From JBIOWF01 sp044868295 (lineage in GTDB: Bacteria > Actinomycetota > Actinomycetes > Streptosporangiales > Streptosporangiaceae): a stretch of DNA of 45,976 nucleotides. Shown piece by piece: positions 24,485 to 33,044 of this stretch. Within the stretch, counting starts at the first letter, position 1. Each line of letters starts with the position of its first letter. The notes under the pieces are model-generated. The model made no database searches. It saw nothing but the letters and a program-made list of their open reading frames with translations, and was not told the origin of the DNA. The DNA lies in NCBI GenBank assembly GCA_044868295.1, contig JBIOWF010000059.1:1-45976 (forward strand), given 5' to 3'. The translations under genes were made by a program, and so were the position numbers.

Positions 24485-24695
24485 GGTGCTTCGCCGGGCG
24501 CTGGTTCGTAAAGTAGCGTGCCCTGTGCCGCGCAGGCACAGATGCATGTGCGTAACAACACACTTTGGCGCTATTTACCGTCACTTCACCGATATGCGCC
24601 ACTGTCGGTGCGGGACAATGATCATCTGGGTGTAACGTCGATGCAATGGGACACTGGTTCACTGTCGTGGCAAGAGTCTGCCCAATGGAGTCCAT
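24485..24695 (+). promoter_or_regulatory. Upstream region of the DUF5753 regulator
   Basis: AT-richer than its surroundings and without a gene. It contains a 7-bp hairpin CTGTGCC-GCGCA-GGCACAG (24523-24541). Several TTTACC and TAACG-like stretches (24570-24640) could be promoter elements, but none can be chosen with confidence. GGAG at 24687-24690 is the ribosome site of the next gene. Confidence 0.35.
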
Positions 24696-25598
24696 GTGAA
24701 TACGGTGCAGGTCGCGCATGCCGACATACGGTCGGCGTTCCACTCACGGGGTGGACCGACCGTCTTGCGCATCCTGCTCGGCGCTCACCTGCGGCGGCTA
24801 CGGCGGGCCGGCGGGATCACCGCTGAGGACGCCGGGCACGAGATCAGGGCATCTCACGCCAAGATCAGCCGTTTGGAGTGCGGCCGGGTCAGCTTCAAGG
24901 AGCGCGACGTCGCGGACCTGCTCACCTTCTACGGGGTGACGGATCCCGAGGAGCGGGCCGCGGTGCTGGCCCTGGCCAGGCAGGCCAACACCCCCGGCTG
25001 GTGGCACAAGTACGGCGACGTCCTGCCCTCCTGGTTCGAGATCTACGTGGGCCTGGAAGAGGCCGCCTCGATCATCCGGAGCTACGAGCTGCAGTTCGTG
25101 CCCGGTCTGCTGCAGACCCCGGAATACGCGCGAGCGGTCATCATGCTCGCCAACGCGGGCGCGCCCGAAGACGAGCTCGACCGCAGGATCGGCCTGCGAA
25201 TGCGCCGGCAGGAGCGCCTGGCCGGGCCGGACGCCGTCAAGTTCTGGGCGATCGTGGACGAGGCCGCGCTGCGCCGCCCGCTCGGCGGGGAGAAGGTGCT
25301 GCGCGCCCAGCTTGAGCACCTGATCGAGGTCACCAAGAACCCGAACGTGACCGTACAGATCGTCCCCTTCGACCGTGGTGGGCATTCGGCCGCGGGCGGG
25401 CCGTTCACGATCCTGCGCTTCGTCGAGCCCGAGCTCCCCGACCTGGTCTACCTGGAGCAGCTCACCAGCGCCCTCTACCTCGACAAGCCCGAGGAGACCA
25501 ACACGTACATGCAGGTGATGAACACGCTGTGCGTGGAGGCCCGGCCCGCTTCGGCGACCCAGGCCTTCCTCGAAGAGCTGCTCAAAGACGTGCGCTGA
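24696..25598 (+). CDS. XRE-family regulator with DUF5753 (Scr1 antitoxin-like) domain
   Basis: 300 aa. The N-terminal helix-turn-helix (about 24-80: LLGAHLRRLRRAGGITAED, then ASHAKISRLECGRVSFKERD) is followed by a DUF5753 domain (about 105-290), with the hallmark ELQFVPGLLQTPEYARAV and VQIVPFDRGGH segments. Start GTG 24696 with GGAG 5 nt upstream. Streptomycetes and relatives have many such genes, usually next to a small DUF397 protein, and some have been proposed as toxin-antitoxin-like or developmental regulators (BldB/WhiJ type). No DUF397 gene lies on either side here, so this copy is an orphan. It converges with the LysR gene. Confidence 0.88.
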   Translation: MNTVQVAHADIRSAFHSRGGPTVLRILLGAHLRRLRRAGGITAEDAGHEIRASHAKISRLECGRVSFKERDVADLLTFYGVTDPEERAAVLALARQANTPGWWHKYGDVLPSWFEIYVGLEEAASIIRSYELQFVPGLLQTPEYARAVIMLANAGAPEDELDRRIGLRMRRQERLAGPDAVKFWAIVDEAALRRPLGGEKVLRAQLEHLIEVTKNPNVTVQIVPFDRGGHSAAGGPFTILRFVEPELPDLVYLEQLTSALYLDKPEETNTYMQVMNTLCVEARPASATQAFLEELLKDVR

Positions 25599-25630
25599 CC
25601 TTCAGGATCCAGCGCCTTCAGGATCCGGCG
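25599..25630. repeat. 16-bp tandem duplication at convergent gene ends
   Basis: CCTTCAGGATCCAGCG (25599-25614) is followed immediately by CCTTCAGGATCCGGCG (25615-25630). The second copy includes the stop codon of the LysR gene. The first begins right after the stop codon of the DUF5753 gene, so a local duplication may have shifted or provided the LysR stop. Confidence 0.75.
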
Positions 25631-26538
25631 CCGGGACCGGAGAAGAACGCCTCGCAGGCCTCGACGAAGGCGACCGCGCGGGCGGTCGGCCGCACCCCGC
25701 GCACAGACGCCAGCACCACGTCCAGCGGCGGAACGTCCTCGCGGATCGCCCGGGTCACCACCCGGCCGCCGTCGTAGGTCTCGTCGGTCGCGACCCGCTG
25801 GTTGAGGATCGAGTAGCCGTGCCCCTGCCCCACCAGCGCGCGCACGGTCTCGTAGTTGGACGTGCGGAACCGCACGCGGGGTTCGGCGGCGTGCAGCGTG
25901 CGGAAGTAGTCGCGGCTGTGCGGCACGTCGAGCAGGATCATCGGCTCGGCGGCCAGATCCGCCAGCGACACCGCCTCCCCCTCCGCCAGCGCGTGCCCGG
26001 GCGGGAGCAGCACATACGGCCTGACCTGCGTCAGCACGTGGGCATCGAGATCGAGGGCCAGGTCGATGGCGTAGAGCAGGGCCACCTCGCAACGCCCGTC
26101 GACCAGCGCCCGCTGCACCGCGGCGATCCCGCCCTCGGCCACCGACACACGCACACCGGGATGGCGGTCGGCGAAGTCGCGGAGCAGCCGGGGAAGGTAG
26201 AAGGGGGCGATCAGGTTGAAGCAGCCGATGGCCAGCTCGCCCGTGAGAGAGCCCGCGAGTCCCCGTGCCGACTCGGCGAGCGCGGCGGCGTGGCTCAGGA
26301 AGTCGCGTGCCTCGGCGAGGAACCGCTCGCCCGCCCGGGTGAGCGACAGCCCTCGTGCGTGATGCCGGATCAGCAGCTGGACTCCCAGCTCCCGCTCGAC
26401 CTGCGCGATGGCGGCCGAAATCGCCGACTGCGCCACCATCAGCTCTTTGCTGGCCGCGGTCATGCTGCCGAGCTCGGCCGCGGTCACGAAGTAACGCAGC
26501 TGGACGAGAGTGAAGTTGACGTCCGCCACGTCACCCAT
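25618..26538 (-). CDS. LysR-family transcriptional regulator
   Basis: About 306 aa from ATG 26538. The N-terminal winged helix-turn-helix (about 8-66) contains LRYFVTAAELGSMTAASKEL, AQSAISAAIAQVERELGVQL and LTRAGERF. A periplasmic-binding-protein-like effector domain follows (about 95-300). The start is uncertain: no strong ribosome site was seen, and ATG 26580 or GTG 26529 are possible. Its divergent neighbour is an Lrp/AsnC gene leading the arginine/ornithine module, so it could help control that module; its ligand is unknown. Confidence 0.88.
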   Translation of the reverse strand: MGDVADVNFTLVQLRYFVTAAELGSMTAASKELMVAQSAISAAIAQVERELGVQLLIRHHARGLSLTRAGERFLAEARDFLSHAAALAESARGLAGSLTGELAIGCFNLIAPFYLPRLLRDFADRHPGVRVSVAEGGIAAVQRALVDGRCEVALLYAIDLALDLDAHVLTQVRPYVLLPPGHALAEGEAVSLADLAAEPMILLDVPHSRDYFRTLHAAEPRVRFRTSNYETVRALVGQGHGYSILNQRVATDETYDGGRVVTRAIREDVPPLDVVLASVRGVRPTARAVAFVEACEAFFSGPGAGS

Positions 26539-26868
26539 TGTGACCGCAATCACGTACGACTCTCGCCGAAATCGCTTCAAGGCTGCGTCGTGGTTCCGGC
26601 TGAACTCCTCCCCACCAGGTAGAAGCGGCGGACACCCGGCCCCGACGACAAGCCCCGGCCGGCCACGGAAATTCGGGAAGCCATCGATCTGCCGGACCCC
26701 TTCAACGTCTCGATCCCCACAACGGGGTGGGAGCCCCTAAGATCTGGCGTTCTCACGGTGGCAGAGCCGCGTGCCTCAGGCGACGGCGGGGGTCCTGAAG
26801 GCTCGCCGTGCGGGGATTGTGCCGACAGGATCGGCGTAGAACCTGGGGCGCCCGATATACAGGTCCAT
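26539..26868. other. Divergent intergenic region between LysR and Lrp genes
   Basis: 330 bp, with no convincing gene. The plus-strand frame is open from GTG 26758 into lrp, but that extension is Pro/Gly-rich and lies outside the Lrp fold. A small hairpin CCCC-ACAA-CGGGG lies at about 26714-26727. Promoters for both genes must lie here, but none could be picked reliably. Confidence 0.4.
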
Positions 26869-27318
26869 GTGACACTGGACGACCTGGATCGTGCGATCAT
26901 CGGGGCCCTTGTCGAGGACGCCCGAGCGACATATGCGGAAATAGGACAGCAGGTTGGGCTATCAGCACCGGCGGTGAAGCGCCGGGTCGACCGCCTGACC
27001 AGAACCGGCGCGATCACCGGTTTCACCGCCAAGGTCGAGCCGTCGGCCCTCGGCTGGACGACCGAGGCCTATGTCGAGCTCTTCTGCCGGGGCAAGACGT
27101 CTCCCGCCGAGATCGGCCTGGCGGTCGCCCGCCATCCCGAGGTGGTCTCCGCGTGCACGGTGACCGGCGAGGCGGACGCCCTGCTGCACATCCGGGCCAC
27201 CGATGTCCGCCACGTCGAGCGACTCATCGAGCGCATCGCCGCCGAGCCGTTCGTCGTCCGGACGAAGAGCTCGATCGTGCTCACCAGGCTGATTAACGAA
27301 TCGCCGCGAATCCGGTGA
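26869..27318 (+). CDS. Lrp/AsnC-family transcriptional regulator
   Basis: 149 aa from GTG 26869, the usual family length. The N-terminal winged HTH reads LDDLDRAIIGALVEDARATY, AEIGQQVGLSAPAVKRRVDRL and GAITGFTAKV. The C-terminal RAM ligand-binding domain (about 70-140) contains VVSACTVTGEADALLHI. These proteins sense amino acids as octamers. It is placed 106 bp ahead of the dimethylargininase-like gene and rocD, so it probably responds to arginine, ornithine or a related amino acid. A longer start at GTG 26758 is possible but not favoured. Confidence 0.9.
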   Translation: MTLDDLDRAIIGALVEDARATYAEIGQQVGLSAPAVKRRVDRLTRTGAITGFTAKVEPSALGWTTEAYVELFCRGKTSPAEIGLAVARHPEVVSACTVTGEADALLHIRATDVRHVERLIERIAAEPFVVRTKSSIVLTRLINESPRIR

Positions 27319-27424
27319 ACGACGCAACCGATCCCCGTCCGCGCGCAACGTCGCGGCATTGGCCCATTGGGTGGCCGTTCCTAGGCTGGGGATCAGCCGA
27401 CCACGTCTCACCGGAGTTGATTAC

Positions 27425-28261
27425 ATGGTTCCCGCGAGCTCGCCCGCGACCACCGTAAGCGGCAGGGCGACCACGACCCGCCACTACCTCATGTGCCGCC
27501 CCGAGTTCTTCGCCGTCACGTATGCCATCAATCCCTGGATGAACCCCGCCGAAGGCGCCGACTCCGCGAAAGCCGTACAGCAGTGGGAGAACCTGCGGCG
27601 GGCCTACGAGGACCTCGGTCACACGGTCAGTGTGATCGATCCGCTGGACGGGCTGCCGGACATGGTGTTCGCGGCCAACGGCGGGCTCGTCGTGGACGGG
27701 CGGGCCTACGGCGCCCGGTTCGCCCACGCGGAGCGGGTCCCCGAGGGCCCGGCCTACCTGCGGTGGTTCGCCGACCACGGCTTCGAAACGCTTGAGCCGT
27801 CCTTCGTGAACGAGGGCGAGGGCGACTTCCTCACGCTGGACGACGTCATCCTCGCCGGCACCGGTTTCCGCACGGACGTGGCCGCGCACATGGAGGCCCA
27901 GGAGTTCCTCGGCCGGCCGGTGGTCACCCTGCGGCTGGTGGACCCGAAGTTCTACCACCTGGACACCGCGCTGTTCCCGCTGGACGGGGTCAACGTAGCG
28001 TATTACCCGGGAGCGTTCTCCGCCGGGAGCCAGCGCGTGCTGCGCCGCCTGTTCCCGGACGCCGTCATCGCCTCGGCGGCCGACGCCGGGGTGCTCGGGC
28101 TCAACTCGGTCAGTGACGGCCACAACATCGTCATCAACGCCGAGGCGGGCGAGCTCTCGCGGGAGCTGGCGCGTCGCGGCCACAACGTCGTCCCCGTCGA
28201 CCTGACCGAGCTTCGCAAGGCGGGCGGCGGTCCCAAGTGCTGCACCCTGGAGATCCGGTGA
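27425..28261 (+). CDS. Dimethylargininase/arginine hydrolase-like guanidino-group hydrolase
   Basis: 278 aa of the amidinotransferase/dimethylarginine dimethylaminohydrolase superfamily. Visible are the substrate-binding acid segment LPDMVFAANGGLVV, NEGEGDFLTLDD, the catalytic His in KFYHLDTALFPL and the catalytic Cys near the C-terminus in GGGPKCCTLEI. Such enzymes convert methylarginines or arginine to citrulline or ornithine. The GTGA overlap with rocD points to supply of ornithine or clearing of arginine derivatives. It differs clearly from the second homologue at 43784. The start ATG 27425 has GGAG upstream. Whether it acts on methylarginine, arginine or an agmatine-like compound cannot be told from sequence. 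Confidence 0.85.
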   Translation: MVPASSPATTVSGRATTTRHYLMCRPEFFAVTYAINPWMNPAEGADSAKAVQQWENLRRAYEDLGHTVSVIDPLDGLPDMVFAANGGLVVDGRAYGARFAHAERVPEGPAYLRWFADHGFETLEPSFVNEGEGDFLTLDDVILAGTGFRTDVAAHMEAQEFLGRPVVTLRLVDPKFYHLDTALFPLDGVNVAYYPGAFSAGSQRVLRRLFPDAVIASAADAGVLGLNSVSDGHNIVINAEAGELSRELARRGHNVVPVDLTELRKAGGGPKCCTLEIR

Positions 28262-29466
28262 CAAAGACGTCCGAGCTTGTCGAGCTGAGCGAGAGCCACA
28301 GCGCGCACAACTATCATCCGCTGCCCGTCGTCATCCACTCGGCCGACGGCGCGTGGGTGACCGACGTCGAGGGCAAGGTCTATCTCGACTGCCTGGCCGG
28401 CTACTCCTCGCTGAACTTCGGGCACGGCAACCCCGCGATCATCGCGGCCGCCCGGGAGCAGCTCGACCGGCTGACGCTGACCAGCCGCGCGTTCTTCCAC
28501 GACCAGTTCGCGGCCTTCGCCACGGGCCTGGCCGATCTGTGCGGCAAGGACATGATCCTGCCCATGAACACCGGCGCCGAAGCGATCGAGACCGCCATCA
28601 AGGTGGCGCGCAAGTGGGGCTACGAGGTCAAGGGCGTGGCCAGGGACCGGGCCAACATCATCGTGATGGAGGACGGCTTCCACGGCCGCACCACCACGAT
28701 CGTGAGCTTCTCCACCGACCCCGACGCACACGACGGGTTCGGGCCCTACACCCCCGGCTTCAAGATCGTGAAGTACGGCTCGGCCGAGGCGATCCGGGAG
28801 GCCATCGACGCCGATACCGTGGCGGTGCTGATCGAGCCGATCCAGGGCGAGGCGGGCGTCCTGTTGCCGCCGGACGGCTACCTCGCGGCGGTCCGTGACA
28901 TCTGCTCCGAGAACAACGTCCTTTTCATCGCCGACGAGATCCAGTCGGGCCTGGGCCGTACCGGCGAGACCTTCGCGTGTGACCATGAGGGTGTCGTCCC
29001 GGACATGTACGTCCTGGGCAAGGCCCTCGGCGGCGGCGTCGTCCCGGTCTCCGCGGTCGCCGCGAACGCCGACATCCTCGGCGTGATCAGGCCCGGCCAG
29101 CATGGCTCCACCTTCGGCGGCAACCCGCTCGCGTGCGCGGTGGGGGTCACGGTCATCGAGATCCTCAACACGGGTGAATACCAGGCGCGGGCTCGCAGGC
29201 TCGGCACGTTCCTGGAGGCCAGGCTGCGCGAGCTGGTCGGCCGGGGCGTGGTCGCCGTACGCACGCGCGGCCTGTGGGCAGGTGTGGACATCGACCCGTC
29301 GATCGGCACCGGCCGCCAGGTCTGTGAGGCTCTCATGCGCCGGGGGGTTCTCGCCAAGGACACCCACGGTTCCACGATCCGCCTCGCCCCGCCGATCGTC
29401 GTCTCCGAGGAGGATCTCGGCTGGGCCGTCGATCAACTCGCCGCCGTTCTGAAGGAGATCGGGTAG
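28258..29466 (+). CDS. rocD: Ornithine aminotransferase
   Basis: 402-aa PLP-dependent class III aminotransferase converting ornithine and 2-oxoglutarate to glutamate semialdehyde and glutamate. Visible are the N-terminal YHPLPVVIHSADGAWVTDV, LPMNTGAEAIETAIKVARKW, the FHGRTTT segment, IEPIQGEAGV, the Asp-containing FIADEIQSGLGRTG and the PLP Lys in VLGKALGGGVVP, with FGGNPLAC. Start GTG 28258 overlaps the stop of the upstream hydrolase. Together they form an arginine-derivative to glutamate route under the Lrp-type regulator. Related class III enzymes such as acetylornithine aminotransferase are less likely, given the length and the close match to RocD motifs. Confidence 0.93.
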   Translation: MTKTSELVELSESHSAHNYHPLPVVIHSADGAWVTDVEGKVYLDCLAGYSSLNFGHGNPAIIAAAREQLDRLTLTSRAFFHDQFAAFATGLADLCGKDMILPMNTGAEAIETAIKVARKWGYEVKGVARDRANIIVMEDGFHGRTTTIVSFSTDPDAHDGFGPYTPGFKIVKYGSAEAIREAIDADTVAVLIEPIQGEAGVLLPPDGYLAAVRDICSENNVLFIADEIQSGLGRTGETFACDHEGVVPDMYVLGKALGGGVVPVSAVAANADILGVIRPGQHGSTFGGNPLACAVGVTVIEILNTGEYQARARRLGTFLEARLRELVGRGVVAVRTRGLWAGVDIDPSIGTGRQVCEALMRRGVLAKDTHGSTIRLAPPIVVSEEDLGWAVDQLAAVLKEIG

Positions 29467-29476
29467 CGACTCACGA

Positions 29477-29523
29477 CCGCGATCGAGGCTCGGGCAACAC
29501 GGCCGCGATCGAGGTTCGGGCAA
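29477..29523. repeat. 21-bp direct repeat between convergent genes
   Basis: Two copies, 29477-29497 and 29503-29523, differ at one base (CGATCGAGGCTCGG versus CGATCGAGGTTCGG cores). The rest of the 203-bp convergent gap between rocD and the phosphatase (to 29669) is GC-rich with only weak hairpins, and no gene was seen. Confidence 0.7.
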
Positions 29524-29669
29524 AGGCGTCGGCACCCCCCGGCCGGCGCAGTGCGGCGTGGGCGGCGACACCGGGCGCACCCGCGTGGGACGCGCCCCCG
29601 CCGGCACTGTCGCGCCCAGTCGCGGCGACTGCTCGGGGACGCGCTCATCCCGTGGTGGCGTGTCCCCGT

Positions 29670-31244
29670 CTACGGCGAGAGCCTTACGGAGGCGAGGTCG
29701 GCATCGTGGGTGCGCCACGTGACGGTGGCGGTGTCGGCGGTGAGATCGATGGTGGCGATGGCGTTCTGGAACCACGGCCCCTTGACGATCTTCCAGCGGA
29801 GCGGGGGCCGGGGCAGGCGCGCCAGCGACGCCAGGAACCTGCCCAGCGGGCCGGCCACCGCGAACGAGGCCACGACGTTGGCGAGCCGGAGCGTACGGCT
29901 CAGCGGGTTGCGAATCGGCGAGCAGACGATCTGGTGGATCCGGCCCGCAGAGGCGAGGTAGGAGTAGTGGACATCACCCGACAGCAGCAGGATGGTCGCG
30001 GGCGGGCGGCCCTTCACGCCGGACGTGATGGCGCCGACCACACGTGCCAGCTCCTCGAAGGACGTACGGAAGGCGCCCCAGTGCTCCAGGTCGAGGAACT
30101 GCCGCAGCCGCTCGGACCAGTCGGCGACGCGGCGGCCCCAGATGCCGTCGCACAGGGCCTCGTTCCAGCTCTCGACGTGGTGGATCCCGGCCGGCAGCAG
30201 GATCGGCAGCGACGAGCCGATGAGCAGGTGGTCGAGGTCGCCGGTGGCGTGCTCCTCGAACCAGGCCCAATCACCCGGGTCGAGCATGCGCCGCCGGCCG
30301 GGTTCGAGCGCCCGCGAGGCCCTGCTGTCGAGCATGATCAGACGGCTGCCGCCGAAGTCCCGGTGGTAACTCCACCGCACGGAGGCCGGGTCCTCGTCCG
30401 CCCGGGCCGCGAAGTCGTCGAGCAGCGCGCCGCCGTCACCCGCCTTCAGCCCGGCCAGCACCGGATCGGACGCGCGCACCTGTGGTGGCAGGTTGCCCAG
30501 GTGCTGGTAGACGAAGTACGCGCCCAGGCCGGACACGATGCGCCGGCGCCACCAGGGAACCTCGGCCATCTGCCGGCGCCACGCCTGCGAGGTGTTCCAA
30601 TCATCCCTGATGTCGTGGTCATCGAAGATCATCAGACTGGAGACCGTCGACATCAGCCAGCGGACGGGCGGATCACTCCATGCCTGCCGGTAGAGCTCCG
30701 CGTACTCCTCGAAGTCCACGACCTCCTCGGGGCCGTCCTCCCGCCGCGACGCGATGAATCGCCTCATGTCCGGCGTGAGCTCGTCGGCGTAAACCTGGTC
30801 GCCCAGCATGACGAGAAGATCGGGCATATCAGGCAGTTCAGGCATATCGGGTCGCCGCTTCCACGACTCCATGAGACGCAGGCCGTACGCGCGCAGGACG
30901 TCGACACCGTGGGAGCGGACGTAGCCCTCGTCATGCGGGACGCTGGTGCGGCAGGAGCCGAAGACGAGCCTGCCGAGGCGGGTGACCGGCCTGATCACGC
31001 TGGGCGGCAGGCCCTCAACCGGCCACACCCGCTCCCCGTCAAGATCCACCGTGTACGGCACGGCGTCCCGGACGTCGACGTCGACGATGGCGTAGTGGTG
31101 TCCGTGGGTGGTGAAGGTGCGCTCCCGCGACCGCGCGTCCCCGGCCGAAACCGTGACCGTGCACGGCTCGCTCGTCTCAACCCATATGGTCGCGCTGGTC
31201 GCGTCGACATGACGGAGAAGGGGTCCGATCACTAGTTGTGCCAC
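29670..31244 (-). CDS. PhoD-like metallophosphoesterase (alkaline phosphatase D family)
   Basis: About 524 aa. An N-terminal beta-rich domain (about 1-95, LVIGPLLRHVDATSATIWVE) is of the type attached to actinobacterial PhoD-like enzymes. The calcineurin-like catalytic domain follows, with metal-binding motifs GSCRT, MLGDQVYADE, FDDHDIRDDWN and the later LSGDVHYSY. No signal peptide or Tat motif is seen, unlike secreted PhoD, so it is probably cytoplasmic. Start is uncertain: GTG 31244 begins the domain, but in-frame ATGs upstream (to 31355) exist. A 6-2-6 inverted repeat ACACCT/AGGTGT spans 31243-31256 at the start. It is divergent from gdhA. Confidence 0.85.
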   Translation of the reverse strand: MAQLVIGPLLRHVDATSATIWVETSEPCTVTVSAGDARSRERTFTTHGHHYAIVDVDVRDAVPYTVDLDGERVWPVEGLPPSVIRPVTRLGRLVFGSCRTSVPHDEGYVRSHGVDVLRAYGLRLMESWKRRPDMPELPDMPDLLVMLGDQVYADELTPDMRRFIASRREDGPEEVVDFEEYAELYRQAWSDPPVRWLMSTVSSLMIFDDHDIRDDWNTSQAWRRQMAEVPWWRRRIVSGLGAYFVYQHLGNLPPQVRASDPVLAGLKAGDGGALLDDFAARADEDPASVRWSYHRDFGGSRLIMLDSRASRALEPGRRRMLDPGDWAWFEEHATGDLDHLLIGSSLPILLPAGIHHVESWNEALCDGIWGRRVADWSERLRQFLDLEHWGAFRTSFEELARVVGAITSGVKGRPPATILLLSGDVHYSYLASAGRIHQIVCSPIRNPLSRTLRLANVVASFAVAGPLGRFLASLARLPRPPLRWKIVKGPWFQNAIATIDLTADTATVTWRTHDADLASVRLSP

Positions 31245-31478
31245 ACCTACAGGTGTACTGCAGATCTCTTGTAGAGCGGGCCCCGCCTCTCCAAGACGGC
31301 GAAGTGTCATCATGAAAATCGCCCTATTGGCATATTCCACGATCACGCCACGCACGATGTGATCGAGAAAAGGCGTCGCTTCCGGAACCCGTACGCCATC
31401 GCACCGTCAACGACGACGGGGCGGCGACGGAGCCCGGGGCGTCGCTCCGGCCACCTATCTGGAGGAGCGCTCCAAAAA

Positions 31479-32768
31479 ATGACCATCACGGACCTCCCGA
31501 CAACGACGTCGGGGATTCGGAACTCGGTCCCGACCCCCGGGCAGCACGCGCTCGACGCCGCCCAATTCCAACTCGCCGAGGCATCGCGCTTCCTCGGCCT
31601 CGACGACGGCCTGCACCGCATGCTGGCCACGCCCCGCAGATCCCTCACCGTGTCCGTGCCCGTCCGGCGTGAGGACGGCAGCCTGGAGGTCGTGCACGGC
31701 TACCGGGTCCAGCACAACCTCTCGCGCGGCCCGGCGAAGGGCGGCATCCGCTTCCACCCGTCCACGGACCTCGCCGAGGTCACCGCGCTCACGATGTGGA
31801 TGACGTGGAAGTGCGCCCTCGTCGGCATCCCGTACGGCGGGGCCAAGGGCGGCGTCGCCGTCGACCCGGCCACTCTCACCCCACGCGAGCTGGAGCGGGT
31901 GACCCGGCGCTACGCCAACGAGATCCTCCCGCTCATCGGCCCGGAGAAGGACATCCCGGCGCCCGACGTGGGCACGGACGAGCGCACCATGGCCTGGATC
32001 ATGGACACCTACAGCGTCAACACCGGCTACTCCGTCCCCGGCGTGGTGACCGGCAAGCCGACGACGCTCGGCGGCTCACTCGGCCGGGCGGGGGCGACCT
32101 CCCGCGGCGTCCAGATCGCGACGCTCGCGGCGCTGCCCTCGCCCGAAGGCAGGACGGTGGCGGTGCAGGGCTTCGGGAAGGTCGGCGCGCTCGCCGCGCA
32201 GTACCTCGCCGACGCCGGATGCCGTGTCGTCGCGGTCTCCGACGCCGGCGGTGCCGTCTTCTCGTCGGCCGGGCTCGACGTCGCCGACCTGCGCGCGCAC
32301 GTCACCGCGACAGGCGGCGTGTACGGCTATCGCCACGCGGACGCCCTCGGCCACGCCGAGCTGCTGGAGCTGGACGTGGACGTGCTGGTCCCCGCCGCGC
32401 TGGAAGGTGTGATCACCGGAGCGAACGCCGCCGGGATCAAGGCCCGCCTGATCGTCGAGGGGGCCAACGGCCCGACCACGCCCGAGGCGGACGCGATCCT
32501 CGCGGACAACGGCGTCACGGTCGTGCCCGACATCCTGGCCAACGCGGGCGGCGTCATCGTGTCCTACCTGGAGTGGGTGCAGAACATGCAGGCCTACTCC
32601 TGGAGCTCGCACGAGGTCGAGGTGAAGCTGGCCGACCTCATGCAGACCGCGTTCGCCGCGGTCCTGGAGTTGTCGAGGGAGCGGGGCATCTCGCTGCGCC
32701 AGGCCGCCCACGTGATCGGTGTCGGCCGCGTCGCCGACGCCCACCGGATGCGCGGCCTCTATCCCTGA
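31479..32768 (+). CDS. gdhA: Glu/Leu/Phe/Val dehydrogenase (glutamate dehydrogenase)
   Basis: 429-aa oxidative deaminase. The substrate domain contains GGIRFHPSTDLAEVTAL, the catalytic Lys in IPYGGAKGGV, and DVGTDERTMAWIMD. The NAD(P) domain has VQGFGKVG and the C-terminal VEGANGPTTPEAD and LANAGGVIVSYLEW typical of NAD-type glutamate dehydrogenases. GGAGGAG (31461-31467) supports ATG 31479. It complements the ornithine route nearby, since both feed glutamate and 2-oxoglutarate. The gene symbol is by homology; leucine or phenylalanine dehydrogenase cannot be fully excluded, but the length and motifs favour glutamate. Confidence 0.92.
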   Translation: MTITDLPTTTSGIRNSVPTPGQHALDAAQFQLAEASRFLGLDDGLHRMLATPRRSLTVSVPVRREDGSLEVVHGYRVQHNLSRGPAKGGIRFHPSTDLAEVTALTMWMTWKCALVGIPYGGAKGGVAVDPATLTPRELERVTRRYANEILPLIGPEKDIPAPDVGTDERTMAWIMDTYSVNTGYSVPGVVTGKPTTLGGSLGRAGATSRGVQIATLAALPSPEGRTVAVQGFGKVGALAAQYLADAGCRVVAVSDAGGAVFSSAGLDVADLRAHVTATGGVYGYRHADALGHAELLELDVDVLVPAALEGVITGANAAGIKARLIVEGANGPTTPEADAILADNGVTVVPDILANAGGVIVSYLEWVQNMQAYSWSSHEVEVKLADLMQTAFAAVLELSRERGISLRQAAHVIGVGRVADAHRMRGLYP

Positions 32769-32779
32769 CGGTCTCTGTT

Positions 32780-32847
32780 GCTGTCGGACGCTGTTTCCGA
32801 CAGCCGCCGGGAAGCCCGCGCCGGACCGGATCCGGCCCGGCGCGGGC
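32780..32847 (+). terminator. Two consecutive terminator hairpins after gdhA
   Basis: The first is a 9-bp stem, GCTGTCGGA (32780-32788) and TCCGACAGC (32796-32804). The second is an 11-bp stem, GCCCGCGCCGG (32814-32824) and CCGGCGCGGGC (32837-32847), whose loop contains the palindrome CCGGATCCGG. They start 11 bp after the stop codon. The rest of the gap to 33044 holds two imperfect direct copies of a GACGATGAG(T/C)TCT segment and nothing else I recognise. Confidence 0.8.
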
Positions 32848-33044
32848 CCTTGACGATGAGTTCTCGGCCGGTCATGGTCACGGGGGATCCACCCTTACGA
32901 CCGGGACACGGGCCTTCGACGATGAGCTCTTGCCCTGGAGCAGCCGACGGCGCCGCCTCCCACACGACGCACGCCCAGCCGCTCGAGGCCTACCTCGGCT
33001 CCTCGACGTGTACGGGACTCGACGCCTACGCGCGTCGGCCGGCG

